Assembly: GCA_009667805.1 (NCBI GenBank)
Contig: CM019069.1
Location: 49,868,153-49,932,152, forward strand
DNA: 64,000 nucleotides
Source of the DNA: Leptobrachium leishanense
Lineage: Eukaryota; Chordata; Amphibia; Anura; Megophryidae
Reading direction: 5' to 3'
Under the pieces are notes generated by a model that saw only the letters and a program-made list of their open reading frames with translations, did no database searches and was not told where the DNA came from. The translations under genes and the position numbers were made by a program. Below are positions 33,382-45,349 of the stretch, piece after piece. Position 1 is the first letter of the stretch, and every line of letters begins with the position of its first letter.

Positions 33382-34427
33382 GCCTTTCCAATGATACCAA
33401 ACATGACTAGGTTTGGTGTAAACCACAATAAAAATAAATAAAAAATAGGACGGCATTCCAGGACTGTCAACTTGCAATTTATTCGACCAAGGGAGTGACC
33501 ATAGCACTGACTCCTATGGTCGAATAAATTGCAAGTTGACAGTCCTGGAATGCCGTCATATTTTTTGCTTTTAAGCTATCTATTCATCATCGCATGACAG
33601 GCACCGGGCATATTGGACCTCCAAAGGAAGCGTGAGTGCATAGCATTGATATATATATAATTTTTTTTTTATTTTGTCTGGGGGTTTGTTAAAATAAAAC
33701 TTAAGCTGGGATTTAAACACGATGAGCATAAAACAGTCAAAATTAGCTCAGCGCACAGAGCTGAAAGGTCTCAGCAGTTAAAAAAGCTAAAAGATGTAAA
33801 AATTGGGTATTTCTAATCTCAGGACAAAATTTTGAAACTATTTAGCGGGGTATTTTTTGGCAGTTGTACATTTTGAGGATTACATTTTGAAAAGGTGTGT
33901 TTTTTCCATTTTTTATTATATTTCATATTGTTTTATAGTAAATTATACGATATGATGGTAATAATGGTATTTTTAGAAAGTTCATTTAATGGCGAGAAAA
34001 ATGGTATATAATATGCGTGTGTTCCATAAACAAGAGGAAAATTAGAGCTAAACACAAACAGCGCAGAAATGTAAAAACAGCAGCGGGTACTTTCGGACAG
34101 ACTTTCGTAAAACCGCCCGGTCTCGAAGGGGTTAAGAGGTCCAATAGAGGGTTCCTTTGAAGGAACATGGATTCTCATTCACACATATTTGCCAAATCAA
34201 AAAGATACAGCACCACAAACATATTTTTCTCCTCACCAATAGTACACAGGATAAATTGGTGCTCTTTTTATGTCGTCATCTAGGGAAGTATGACAAGGTG
34301 AGCAGTAACAATTGAGTGAGGTTTGGTTGGGCCTGCAGGCAATTGTTTCCACCTCAGGTGCCTTTTGTAAATGGGCTATTCTACATTCTACTACTCTTTA
34401 GCTTTTTTAAAGTGATCAGACTGAGTG
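33382..34427. repeat. 1.05-kb tandem duplication, copy 1
   Basis: It starts gcctttccaatgatacc and ends before the second occurrence at 34428. The two copies differ at only a handful of positions plus an 11-bp expansion of an atat run. It contains a 109-nt hairpin (33449-33557) and a dispersed repeat ending ctcgaaggggttaagagg. Confidence 0.9.
33449..33557. repeat. Hairpin with 41-bp arms
   Basis: The left arm gacggcattccaggactgtc plus aacttgcaatttattcgacc is matched exactly by the inverse ending at 33557, with a loop of about 27 nt. Duplicated at 34495-34603. Confidence 0.92.
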
Positions 34428-35480
34428 GCCTTTCCAATGATACCAAACATGACTAGGTTTGGTGTAAACCACAATAAAAATAAATAAAAAATATGACGGC
34501 ATTCCAGGACTGTCAACTTGCAATTTATTCGACCAAGGGAGTGACCATAGCACTGACTCCTATGGTCGAATAAATTGCAAGTTGACAGTCCTGGAATGCC
34601 GTCATATTTTTTGCTTTTAAGCTATCTATTCATCATCGCATGACAGGCACCGGGCATATTGGACCTCCAAAGGAAGCGTGAGTGCATAGCATTGATATAT
34701 ATATAATTATATATATAATTTTTTTTTATTTTGTCTGGGGGTTTGTTAAAATAAAACTTAAGCTGGGATTTAAACACGATGAGCATAAAACAGTCAAAAT
34801 TAGCTCAGCGCACAGAGCTGAAGGGTCTCAGCAGTTAAAAAAGCTAAAAGATGTAAAAATTGGGTATTTCTAATCTCAGGAAAAAAATTTGAAACTATTT
34901 AGCGGGGTATTTTTTGGCAGTTGTACATTTTGAGGATTACATTTTGAAAAGGTGTGTTTTTTCCATTTTTTATTATATTTCATATTGTTTTATAGTAAAT
35001 TATACGATATGATGGTAATAATGGTATTTTTAGAAAGTTCATTTAATGGCGAGAAAAATGGTATATAATATGCGTGTGTTCCATAAACAAGAGGAAAATT
35101 AGAGCTAAACACAAACAGCGCAGAAATGTAAAAACAGCAGCGGGTACTTTCGGACAGACTTTCGTAAAACCGCCCGGTCTCGAAGGGGTTAAGAGGTCCA
35201 ATAGAGGGTTCCTTTGAAGGAACATGGATTCTCATTCACACATATTTGCCAAATCAAAAAGATACAGCACCACAAACATATTTTTCTCCTCACCAATAGT
35301 ACACAGGATAAATTGGTGCTCTTTTTATGTCGTCATCTAGGACAGTATGACAAGGTGAGCAGTAACAATTGAGTGAGGTTTGGTTGGGCCTGCAGGCAAT
35401 TGTTTCCACCTCAGGTGCCTTTTGTAAATGGGCTATTCTACACTCTACTACTCTTTAGCTTTTTTAAAGTGATCAGACGG
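34428..35480. repeat. 1.05-kb tandem duplication, copy 2
   Basis: Direct repeat of 33382-34427. Copy-specific changes include atatgacggc for ataggacggc, gaagggtctc for gaaaggtctc and aggacagtat for agggaagtat. After gatcagac at about 35478 the sequence diverges into unrelated DNA. Confidence 0.9.
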
Positions 35481-37300
35481 AGTGGTGTACCCCATGCCCA
35501 CCCTCCCCACTCCCTCTGGTTCCGTTAACTCGATGACGCTGTGTGAAGTGGAGGAGTTTCCTCCACCCACAAAACGCATCACCGGGCAGCCAGGATTTTG
35601 AATTTCCCAACTGCCAGTCACCAAATGTGTTACCAATGATGTCAGCACAGAGAGCGTGTTGACATTGTCCTTTCTCAAGCCACCCACAATAGTGAGTGTC
35701 CAGAGAGACGGCTGCCAGTGGATTGATTCTGCGGGTGCACAGCTCCAATCCATTGTTCTGTGCAGGTGCTACAGAATTTGTGTACAGAAATTGAGAGATG
35801 CACCGTTTGCGTCTTCTAAGTAACACAAGTTGTGTAGGTATGCTAATTGCATGAAAAAGCTGCATTTCAGATGCTCTGAGCTGGAGGGGAGGAACAGCCC
35901 AGTGCCGAGGGAGAAAAGGTGAGTATTTACACATAAACTAAAATAATACCTATAATGCCTTTTGCTTTATATAGAATACCACTTCTAATACCTCTGATTG
36001 CATGTTATGAATAATACATATGTACATAAACACACCATGGAGGAAGTGGAAGTGGCCCTTACGTCTGCAGCAATAAGGAGGTAAATTGTAGTAAATCCCA
36101 ACAGTTTTCTGTGATTGACAAATATTAAAAAATCGTGGAACACTCCCCCTCATGTAATTTATGTAAAATAAATACCCTACACACACCATAAGAGTTGCAT
36201 TTTATCTCTTCAACCACAATCCTCAGAGTGAGAACACACTTCCTATTTTTACTTCTGCTAAAATAGCAAAGTTAAGCAGGATAATGTTTAACAATGTGGC
36301 TGGCTTGCTAAACAGTGAGTTGTGGTAGACATAAAACTGAATTTGCTACACGAAGATCAAAATATAATGAATTTTACAAATTCCCACACATGATAGACAC
36401 ACTCAGCGAAAGTCATGGTTCGTCAAGTGATTCCTCTTTCTGTCTATGGAGTAACAGTCGTGCCACGAGAGGTCAATTTGGAAAGCGACCGTCAGTGGAA
36501 ACCAAAAGGAAGCTCTACGTGCTAAGGATTTGGGATGCAGATGTAAAGTTCTCTTTTCCTGCCCCATAAATTGTCATATATGTGACTGATTAGAGCTGTG
36601 TGCATGTGTCAAAAATGTGTGTGTGTGTATATGATCGCATGGGAGTGTGTCTGGATGAGTGGGATGGCAGTGAGTGTAAGCAGGTGGCAGGATAAGAGTG
36701 TGGTTGATGGACAGTGATTGTGCGGTTGAGTACGTTGGGTGTGAGTGAACCATCGGTTCCCTGGGATGGAAGTGTGGCCGAGTGGCTAAGTCTTATGTGT
36801 AACAAAGAATATTCTGCATCTGACACCAAAAATAGAATATGCATAAATTTATCATAAAAATAAAAAGGTGCAAATAGAAAGACTTCAGATAAGGCATAAC
36901 ATAATTTCTTGCACCATGCAATGCCAGAATATACTCTCATATTAACAGTGTATCAAACACTGCAATATCACATGCTCTTTGTAGCTTTATGTTTGTCAGA
37001 AACTCAGTGGCAGCTCGTCCACAGGGGCAGTTTTTTGGCCAAAAAATAACAAAAATTTAAAAATACAAAAGAAAAAAATATATTTTGTGCAATCAAGTCT
37101 ACGATTTTCTTTTCGTGGGAGGTAGTGGGTATTAGTTAAAAGAAAAAAAGGAGAAACTGTTATGTTTGTGTTCCCATCCTGAACCAAGCAGTCAAGGTAG
37201 CCACCATTTCAACAAGGCATCCGACATCATACCCCAGGCTGCCATAATCTTGCAAATGTATTTTTATGTCTGCATTTATTATTCCCTGACTAGTCTTTTA
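35481..37300. other. Intronic DNA, no gene seen
   Basis: No exon recognised. Contains a GT-rich patch at 36615-36635 and GT/GAG-rich low-complexity sequence to about 36780. Confidence 0.4.
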
Positions 37301-37727
37301 GGCTAGGGTCAGACGAAAGCATTTTTCCCCGCGAACGTGAAAAAGGGCGTCCGAACGCATTGACGTATTTTTTCACGGAATGCGCAAAAACGGTCAGACG
37401 ACGCGCATTTTCGGGCGTGATTTTGTACGGATCGTCAATAAAACTCTTTTTGCGTCTGGACGTTATGTAGGCTGGACATTAGCAGCGTCTGACATCTCCT
37501 AATCACGCAAACACGCCGCTATGCCGCAGCTGCGCACTCAGTACGTCAGTACTAGCGGTTCAGCGTTCTCAGAAAAATGCGTTCAAATTCCACTTGCGTT
37601 GCACGGCCGGACTTTTGTGCTGCCGTACATCGTATATTGGCAGTCATTGCCTGTCATCTGCTGCTAGTGCGGCCGTAATTATGTGCGCCAGAACGCACGT
37701 TAAAAGTGCGCTGGTCTGACCCCAGCC
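37301..37727. mobile_element. Harbinger-type MITE (family C), 427 bp, TTA flanks
   Basis: TTA duplications at 37298-37300 and 37728-37730 flank GGCTAGGGTCAGACGAAAGC and GCTGGTCTGACCCCAGCC. Same orientation as 32468-32894 and nearly identical to it. Confidence 0.88.
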
Positions 37728-38089
37728 TTAAAGTATTTTGAATCTCCCTCCATTTCAGATAGAAAAAATCTGTTTGTGTTTCCCTCCTCCTCCTCCCCCA
37801 CATGTTTGTTAATTGGTGCTATCTGTGCATGTCACAAACCTCATTGTTTCCACAGCAAACTCCATCACAGACTCACCTCCATTTCTTCCCTCTGCTGCCC
37901 CAACCCACCCATCCACCCGCCTACCCAGGGCTGGTCCCTAATTTCAGGCATCCTTTCCAGCTGTCTCCACTTCTCTCACTAATTACCCTTACTAAGCCCA
38001 AAAAATATGGTCCATTTCATGCAATCCCTATGATATTCTACTGGCCACCAGTTTCACCTTCCCTCTGCTCCCATTTGTTTCAGTTACCC

Positions 38090-38384
38090 TAGTCCCTTAG
38101 AGTGTAAGCTCATGGGATGTCTGCCTGAGCTTTTGGTTTAAGTGATGTATAACCTGGACAGTTATCCGACGACCAGGTTTTTATTTCCTCTTGTATCATG
38201 TAAGTCTGCTGTTTGTGCTTCCCCATTGTAAAGCGCTATGGAATTTGTTGGCGCTGTATAAGTACTTGTAACTGTAACTTTGTATTTCTGTAACAATGCA
38301 ATGTCCTTGAACCCAGGACATACTTGAAAACGAGAGAAATATCAATGTATCCTTCCCGGTAAAAATCCTTTATAAATAAATAAT
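38090..38384 (+). repeat. SINE/LINE 3'-end-like repeats
   Basis: The stretch ccttagagtgtaagctcatg followed by gtaaagcgctatggaatttg and ttggcgctgtataagtact is a common amphibian retroposon 3' end. It is followed at 38292-38384 by the tail shared with the SINE at 17932-18128 (gacatacttgaaaacgagag, atccttcccggtaaaa) ending in taaataaataa. Confidence 0.6.
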
Positions 38385-38746
38385 GGCTGCACCATAAAGG
38401 CAACTAAGGATGTAAGATAAAAAAAAATCAATATGGATGTTTTGGGTTGTAAATATATTTATTTACTTTATTCAGAGCTATTTAAGCATGAGGAGTTAAA
38501 ATTTCCAGAGGCTGAGCTTATGCAAGATGTGGGAGAGGACTGGCACACCCAGTTGCAAACTATGGCAGCTGCCACTGCAGAACCTGTCACTGTTTTGAAA
38601 GCTGTTATTCCAAGATGGCCGCCTCCACGCTGAAACCCTGACAGATCTTCAAGGGGGATGCTAAGTTACAAACCTGTGAAGTCAAATGGTCTGGCCGTGT
38701 GACACACAGTTTTCTTTCAAACCTAAATCGATCATCCAGCGGCTTA

Positions 38747-39062
38747 AGGGTCCATTCACACTGAGCGATTTATCGCACAATTTCACTCATATTTCCGAGC
38801 GATATCGCTCTACGTAGCTTCTCCAATGCATTTCAATGGAGCTGTTCACATCTCACAGCTCAATGTCGCTCATAGTGCGTCGCTGTAGCTTGTCGCTGGT
38901 ACATGACCCTTTTTTCCGCGTTTCACTGCGATTTGCAATGACAGACATATAGTGGTGTCGCGCATAACGGCGATATTGAGCGATACTATCACTCAATGTC
39001 GCGTATATGAAAATCGCACAGGAAAACTAGCGATTTTCATGTCGCTCAGTGTGAACGCAGCC
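38747..39062. mobile_element. Short MITE with TTA flanks
   Basis: TTA (38744-38746 and 39063-39065) flanks inverse ends, GGGTCCATTCACACTGAGCG and CGCTCAGTGTGAACGCAGCC. The interior is built of gatatcgctc/gcgatattgagcg words. PIF/Harbinger-like by target size. Confidence 0.7.
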
Positions 39063-39548
39063 TTAGGCTTTGGGCCTAATAACTCAAGTCCTCTTTTTTG
39101 ATATTCACAGCAACGAAAACTCCCAGCAATGAGTATTTAGACTATAAACAAATGTTACAAATGTCTTGGTGTAAATAACACCAAAGGTCAAGTTGAGCAG
39201 GAACGCTTGGAAACACAGTCCCTCCATTATTTATTACAAAGGAACGGAGTTCCCTTTTGGCCCACAAACTGAAAAGCTGTTATTAGGTTTTGATCATATG
39301 TTTCCTTAAAGAATTCACCAGAAAATATATATTTTAATATTATATATATTTACATATTTTAATTATACTTGTTATTTTTAGAATTATCAAAAACATTAAA
39401 TATAATGATAAAGATTTTAGTTAAACATTAATATGAAATGTGGGGTAGCGGATAATTGTGAAATGTCACGGTTTCATTGGGGAGCAGAAATCTTGTAGAG
39501 TTCCCACACTTCTTTTTTTAAGACAAGACCCCTGAATAACACGTAGAA

Positions 39549-40361
39549 CAGGGACGGATTTGCATCGCAGGAGCCTATAGACACAGAAATGTGGAGCGCC
39601 CCTAACACTCTCCCCTCCCACAAATAACATTTAAAAAAACTAAAATAATGTTTTTTCTCTGCGCCCAAAACAACAGAAGGGGCAGAATCTGTTGCCTTAG
39701 TTGAGTTAGTGCAGCCGCATTGTTTGTTGTTTTATATGTAAAAGCATATATTGCCTCTGTCGTAGAACAGAGAATTTTTTTAACATTTACTTATTTTCAA
39801 TTTGTTTTAAACATCACATGGTCATGTTTGGTATCATTGTAAAGACCAGTATGACCTTTCCAATGACACCTCACATAACCTTGTGCGATATACAATTCAG
39901 AGATGAGGTCCCAAGGTCCCCCTATCTCTCCACACTGCAGTGCCATGATCTAGGTTGTCAATGAAACAATGCGTTGCATCATCAGCTCAACACTTGCTGG
40001 CAGTGTGGTTAATGAGAAGGTGAGATAGCACAGCATCGCTGTTCAATTTATAATTGTAAACTGAATAATAGTGTTGCGTTAAAAAAAAAAAAAGAGAATA
40101 ATTATATTTTAAATAGTATTTTATTTTTAAATAACTTCCACCTGGTAATATTTGGTACCACTAGAAAGGCCATAATCTGACCTTTCCAATGATACCTCAT
40201 ATGTCCCTCTAACCCTTAGGGCTCCAGAGATACAGTGGACTAAATTAATGTAAATTTAAAAACAAAGAAAAAAAAAAACAGTTTTTTACAGAACAAGTCG
40301 CCCCTTGTGGCAGGCACCTGTAGGCACATGCCTACTCTGCCTAGTTATAAATCCGGCCCTG
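39549..40361. mobile_element. Non-autonomous hAT element (CAGGG-CGGAT family)
   Basis: The ends are CAGGGACGGATTTGCATC and ATAAATCCGGCCCTG. Flanks acgtagaa (39541-39548) and acgtagag (40362-40369) match at 7 of 8. The interior matches 28676-29500 and parts of 6374-7392. No transposase. Confidence 0.8.
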
Positions 40362-40369
40362 ACGTAGAG

Positions 40370-41650
40370 TCTTATTTAATGTGCATTTTCTTCACATTAA
40401 TGTCCCAAAAAGTAATGTAATTATCTAAATTATGTTTGCAATTCCAGTAATATTTCCTAAAAATTCTAGTTGACCTCTTTGGTCTATTGAAATTGTGGGT
40501 GGCGTATCTCGAGAGGTTAATTGTAATGTGTGAAAAGTGTGACGCAAGCTGATGAGAGCTGAACATTATCAGCATTTTCTCAAATCCAAGTAACCCTCTT
40601 GCCTCCTAATTCATCTTAACACACTGTACCCTGAAAACCTCACAAATGATCATTCTTCAGCAAACTGCCTAAAGAGCTGGCGGAACAGCATGAGAAATAC
40701 AGCACGAAAACACCAATACTGCAACGGTTCACCATCACTGGTTCCACCTATAGAAATACTTAGCGAAAGAAAAACTCAGCCAAGACAGTGAGTGCAATGT
40801 GGCTGAGCACACGCCTGGCTCTGAAAAGTTTGTCTTCACCCCCGACGCTCCGCATAAGGAAAACTGCAGAAATTAATTCCAGAAAGCCTGGGTGAATCCG
40901 CTACCTAAATTTAATTATTCGCTCTCTGTGGTTACAGGCATCTCAGACTTCAATATGGTTTCTGTTACCATAAGCACTAAATTACACGGCTGCAGCATCA
41001 GCAAAGTTGCCAATTTTTTTTTAAAAGTTTAGCTTGTAACCCCACCCAAATCAAACGTTTTGATCCTAGCAAAAATAAATATACAGTTATTTAAAAATGT
41101 ATACAGTGTGCCGAGTAGCTGCGCCCCATAGGAAGCCCCGTAGGAAGCCACATAGTCGCTGACAAGGACACACACAACAAAACATAGTGCTGGAACCCCA
41201 CAAAAGCCAGTCCCTGTTTAAAGACCCAGAAAATATATCACTGGAATTTAGGGTTTTATATTTATAATAATAGTCATTTTTGAGACTCACTAACCTGTCC
41301 TACTTAGAGACCAGCGGATGAACACGAAGCCAGTTCCTCTTAAATGATACAAGTGTCTCATTTCCTGTAAAAGTTGCAAATGAAAGCAAACTTCCTCTTC
41401 TTCGCACCTTATTTTTTTTCATCTTGACTGATCATAGCTGTGTGCACGACAAAAACTTTAACCCTGTGCCCGATAACGGCCACTCATCTCTGATAAGCTG
41501 CAATAGACGGGGCGCCCCATCCACTGCCCCTAAATGAACTCCAACAACTCTCAGCCAGCTATCTCTAAAATAATCTGTCAGTTTATTGATGGAGAACACC
41601 CAGGAGGAAAAAAAAAAGTAACAGAGCAATGAGCTACAATGGAAGGTGCT
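40370..41650. other. Apparently single-copy DNA in the WIPF1 5' region
   Basis: No repeat ends recognised. On the minus strand, 41420-41295 has two ETS-type cores (aagaggaagttt and acaggaaatgag), then aggaactggcttcgtgttca and a possible donor, gacag|gttagt, at about 41300. This could be a non-coding first exon of WIPF1, but nothing here proves it. Confidence 0.3.
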
Positions 41651-41969
41651 TTTTACTAAATGTTAAAAGGGATGATGCTACCATCAAAAAATGAAACATT
41701 GTTATTTTGTTTATTTTATGTTTCTGATCTCTTACAGGTACTTGCTTTTCATTTTTTATTATTTTTCTCTTGTATGTTTAGTTAAAAAATTATTGTGCTC
41801 TATATGGGTCACTGTGTGCATCCATTCTGTGATATTTTCTGTTGTAGCCCCCCCCCCCCCATTTCCCCTGTATATTTACAGCTCTTGCTCCTCACTGTGT
41901 GGCATTGGGCACAGAATGGAGTTTGTAGGTCAGATCTCTAAGAAAAAGACTCATAATGATTGCATTGTG

Positions 41970-42360
41970 TGGGGTGTATTTAAAGGACAACACCAGGGGG
42001 TAGATGAAATGCTCCCTGTCATATCTCATTCAGCTGCCATCTTATATCATGTAGCACAGACAACACAATAAATCCATTGCAGCCTAGTTTAAATATTCAC
42101 TCCTACACCCCATTGCCTTGTCACTATTGTCCTAAACCAAAGCTGTAAAGTGAAACGTAGCATAAGATTATGGTAAATGTTGCATCATGGGAAAAATCCA
42201 CAAAATGGAAACAAGAGATAAATACCTAACTTTATTTTTTCCTTTATGTATGCAACTACTTCAAAAAAGGAAAAAAACATCAGCATGTGTTTTTATAAAG
42301 AGGTTTTGTTTGTAATGCACAAGTAATATAGTTACATCTTATGTTAGTGGTAGTGTTTCT
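41970..42360. repeat. Dispersed repeat (family D), copy
   Basis: It matches 11641-12025 in order: ccctgtcatatctcattcag, ggtaaatgttgcatcatggg, cagcatgtgtttt and cttatgttagtggtagtg. Confidence 0.55.
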
Positions 42361-42599
42361 TTATCTGACTTGTAGTGCAGTTTTATTTGGCCCATTTAAA
42401 ATACTCCATGGTTAGTACTAGGTTAATCATTGTGAATTGGTGGGAATAGTGAGTTATAGCTCAAAAGTAAATATTATAACATGCCCTTTCTAAAAATTGA
42501 GAAACAAATATTTATCTAAAAAATAGAAGAAGGCGTTCTAAAAAAAATAAAATGACAAGAAGTTTTTTGTTGAAAATTAAAGAAATAAACCTTTTTTTT

Positions 42600-42870
42600 C
42601 TTTTAAATTAAAAATGATATTTTTTACATTGAATCCTATAGGATTCCCCTGTTTAAGCCTGTCGAACTGAATCACCAGAAATCTGGGCATTTCGCCTTCA
42701 CGTCGGTGCCGTTGGGGGTCCTGTGACTAGATGAACCATTACTTCTCTATTGCACAATTTCACTGCCGCTGAAGATTGCCGAACTGCACCGTATTTCACA
42801 GTCAATTCGCCAGTATTTGGAGAATTGACAGCTTAGTAAATAGATGAACTGCCACGAAATTGCACCGTAA
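42600..42870. repeat. Partial copy of the 51945-52717 element
   Basis: Shares ggattcccctgtttaagcct, gaatcaccagaaatctgggc and agatgaaccattacttctct with 52405-52640. Confidence 0.6.
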
Positions 42871-43478
42871 GTCCTCTTATGTAGCTGTGCTACTGCTTTC
42901 ACTAAAAGGTAGCAAAGGTCATAAGTTTTACTTTTAGCTAAAATCAATACACATAATTCATATGCAAATTATTAAAATACCTGTCCTGGTTATTCATGGC
43001 AGCCTATAATTACTGGGTAGCCCGGACCACTCCCCATTTTAGGCATGTTTTAGCAAATTTCAGGCACAAAAAGCTGAATTTTTAATTATTTCTATTCCTG
43101 ATGTACTGTTTTACTTTCCTTGTTTACATTTCTGCACCACGTCATCAATTCACCATTGAGTGAATATCCTCTATTTATTTAATATCCAAACATGGAGACA
43201 TTCTAATTGCCTTTACAGCTGCTAACAAGACAAATTGTTGCCTAGTCTTTTCCAAGTTCAATATATTGCCTAATTCTGACACTGGTGCTTGTTTATTTCT
43301 CTCTACAAACATATCACTTTTTTAAAATTAGATTTGGGTTGTATGCAAGCATTGATTCATGCAGAGGCAGACTGAGACCACAGAGGTGCACATAGGGAGA
43401 TACCCACACACGCAGAAACACAGGGATACAGAGACACACACACACACAGGAAGACAGAGACACAAAGAGAGAAACAGC
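42871..43478. other. Intronic DNA, no gene seen
   Basis: No exon recognised. An (AC)n run lies at 43435-43448. Confidence 0.4.
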
Positions 43479-44012
43479 TGTAGCGCTCACCCCCTGAGGA
43501 GCCGCTGAATAAACCCCGGGATAGTCTCACAGCACTAGGAATTATTACACACCAGCACTGTTGTGGATTTTCTAGTTTTATATACGTTACTAAAAGATAA
43601 AGTGTCATAAAATATAAATGCGCGTTGAATGAATTTACAGGATGCGTCACGCGACGGAAAAAGAACGGTTAACCCCCCTCAGTTCTGGAGTGTAAGTCCC
43701 GCAAAGTTATATATATATATATATAATCTATCAAAACAAAACAAGAGGAGAGCACACCAACATATTATTCAAACAACACAAAAGAAACCACAACAGCAGC
43801 TAAATTCATTTAAACCTAGAGATTTTTTTTAAAGGGTTAAATCTGGAAAATCTCTATGTTTAAATGAATTTAGCTGCTGTTGTGGTTTCTTTTGTGTTGT
43901 TTGAATAATATGTTGGTGTGCTCTCCTCTTGTTTTGTTGTATATCATGTTGTCTTGAGATGCACCAGCACTGAAAGCGTAGTTAAGGTTGAATGCTGCGC
44001 CTCTCGTGTAAT

Positions 44013-44048
<36 letters not shown>

Positions 44049-44660
44049 AAGTTTAGGGTACCGGGGTACTGTGTTCGACTGGCCGTTTCTGTTTTGGAAC
44101 TGTGGGCCTGGAGCCCTCTCACCCATCCGTCGAACGAAACTGTCCAGCACTCGATGCCTCGACCAAAGGATTTTTCTCCGCTGTGTACTGGGACTCTGTG
44201 CCACCGAATCTGCTCCCCGCTTGCCAAATCTCCGCAACTGGCACAATCGATCCGCTGCCTGCACTCCCAATCGATCGGTGTGGCCTCCTAACGCGAGGTC
44301 CTGCTGGAACCGGCTTGTCCTCCAAATCTCTCAGCACTGGGTAGATAGGTCACAGCACGATTTCTGCCCTGATCTCCAGCACCAGTAAGACACCATCTGC
44401 ACTCCGGCCTGGTTGCGATCCCTGACAGCTCCAGCGTGCGTCCTCCACCTTTCACTGCTCCGCTCACTCTCTGCGCGCCAAACACGAGGCTCCCCAGTAT
44501 ATCCTCCTCTTTGTACCACCCACTTCCTGTCCTCACGCAAAGGGTGCTGGAAGATGGAGTCCGCTTTAACCAGCATAGTCCACAATGTCTCCACTCTGTC
44601 TCCCTCTAGTGGCAGCAATAATTCAATGCACCAGAATACAGTCTTTAAAGCAGCGCTACA
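43479..44660 (-). mobile_element. Ty3/gypsy-like 3' LTR on the minus strand
   Basis: On the minus strand it starts TGTAGCGCTGCTTTAAAG at 44660 and ends GGGTGAGCGCTACA at 43479. It matches the solo LTR at 26755-27798 across both halves (gagggagaca, gacaggaagtgggtgg, aaaatccacaacagtgctgg). Two TA microsatellites (43710-43726, 44014-44046) and a hairpin (43732-43939) enlarge it. A polypurine tract sits directly before it, so this is the 3' LTR of a partly preserved element. Confidence 0.8.
43732..43939. repeat. 208-bp hairpin inside the LTR
   Basis: The left arm caagaggagagcacaccaac and following sequence is matched by the inverse gttggtgtgctctcctcttg at the right end. Arms are about 90 bp and the loop lies around 43825-43850. 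Its absence from the solo LTR suggests insertion. Confidence 0.85.
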
Positions 44661-44677
44661 CTCTCCCCCCCTAAACT
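44661..44677 (-). other. Polypurine tract of the LTR element
   Basis: On the minus strand, agtttagggggggagag directly precedes the LTR start TGTAGC. This is the plus-strand primer site expected for reverse-transcribing LTR elements. Confidence 0.75.
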
Positions 44678-44742
44678 CTTGGGTCCCTCCAAAGGAGTGT
44701 AACAGATACATAACATTGCAAAATTTACATTAATCAATACAT

Positions 44743-45003
44743 TCAGGCTCCATAGCAGATATATAATGGGTCAAGTTGACTCATGTCCCTAGCTACCTCA
44801 GCTAGCGTAGCAGACACTTCGGGCAGCCTTCGCACAGTAGTGATAGCTTCTTCAGTGCTATGTCCCGGTGAATCATAGGTAAGTCTCTGAGGGGGCCGGA
44901 TCGAACGTTTGGACTCAGATTCAGTCATCACCTCTTCAGGTGGAAGTGCCACATTTACAGGCTCAATTCTCTCATCTACATTTGGAGCAGACGCTTCTTC
45001 TGA
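44743..45003 (-). pseudogene. Ty3/gypsy-like polyprotein C-terminal tail
   Basis: The open frame on the minus strand ends at 44743, about 65 bp before the polypurine tract. It includes KRSIRPPQRLTYDSPGH, a basic arginine/proline patch followed by LTYDSPG-type residues, typical of the C-terminus of Ty3/gypsy pol proteins, and ends in SQLDPLYICYGA. The upstream part (protease, reverse transcriptase, RNase H, integrase) is absent because at about 45004 the sequence switches to a hAT element. Family assignment is from motif memory and is only moderately sure. Confidence 0.6.
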
Positions 45004-45287
45004 GTAGGGATGAGCTGTTCGGTTCGATCTGTTTGGAGTTCCCATCGAACATCGGCCGTTCGGCTGTTCGCGAACTCCGAACATTTCCGCGTGTTCGCCG
45101 TATGTTCGCCTACAATGCACCATAATGGACCACAATGCACTTTTCCACTGGCCTGAAGCTTGTATTTGGCTACAGCCTTGCACCTGACCGCAGGTCATTT
45201 GCAAGACTATGCCAATCATGGCTCAGAGTCCTGATTGGGCAAATTTTGTCAAATCATGGGCTCACAGAGCTAAGTCCCGCAGCACAC

Positions 45288-45294
45288 TATATAA
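45288..45294 (+). promoter_or_regulatory. TATA box of the hAT element
   Basis: TATATAA in cacactatataaggcgtcc, with a ccaatca element about 75 bp upstream (45211-45217). It lies about 430 bp before the ATG at 45724, so transcription would start near 45320. Confidence 0.5.
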
Positions 45295-45349
45295 GGCGTC
45301 CCTCGCAGCCTCAGCACGTGTTTTTTGAGAGGAGATTGTTCTGTTAGTG

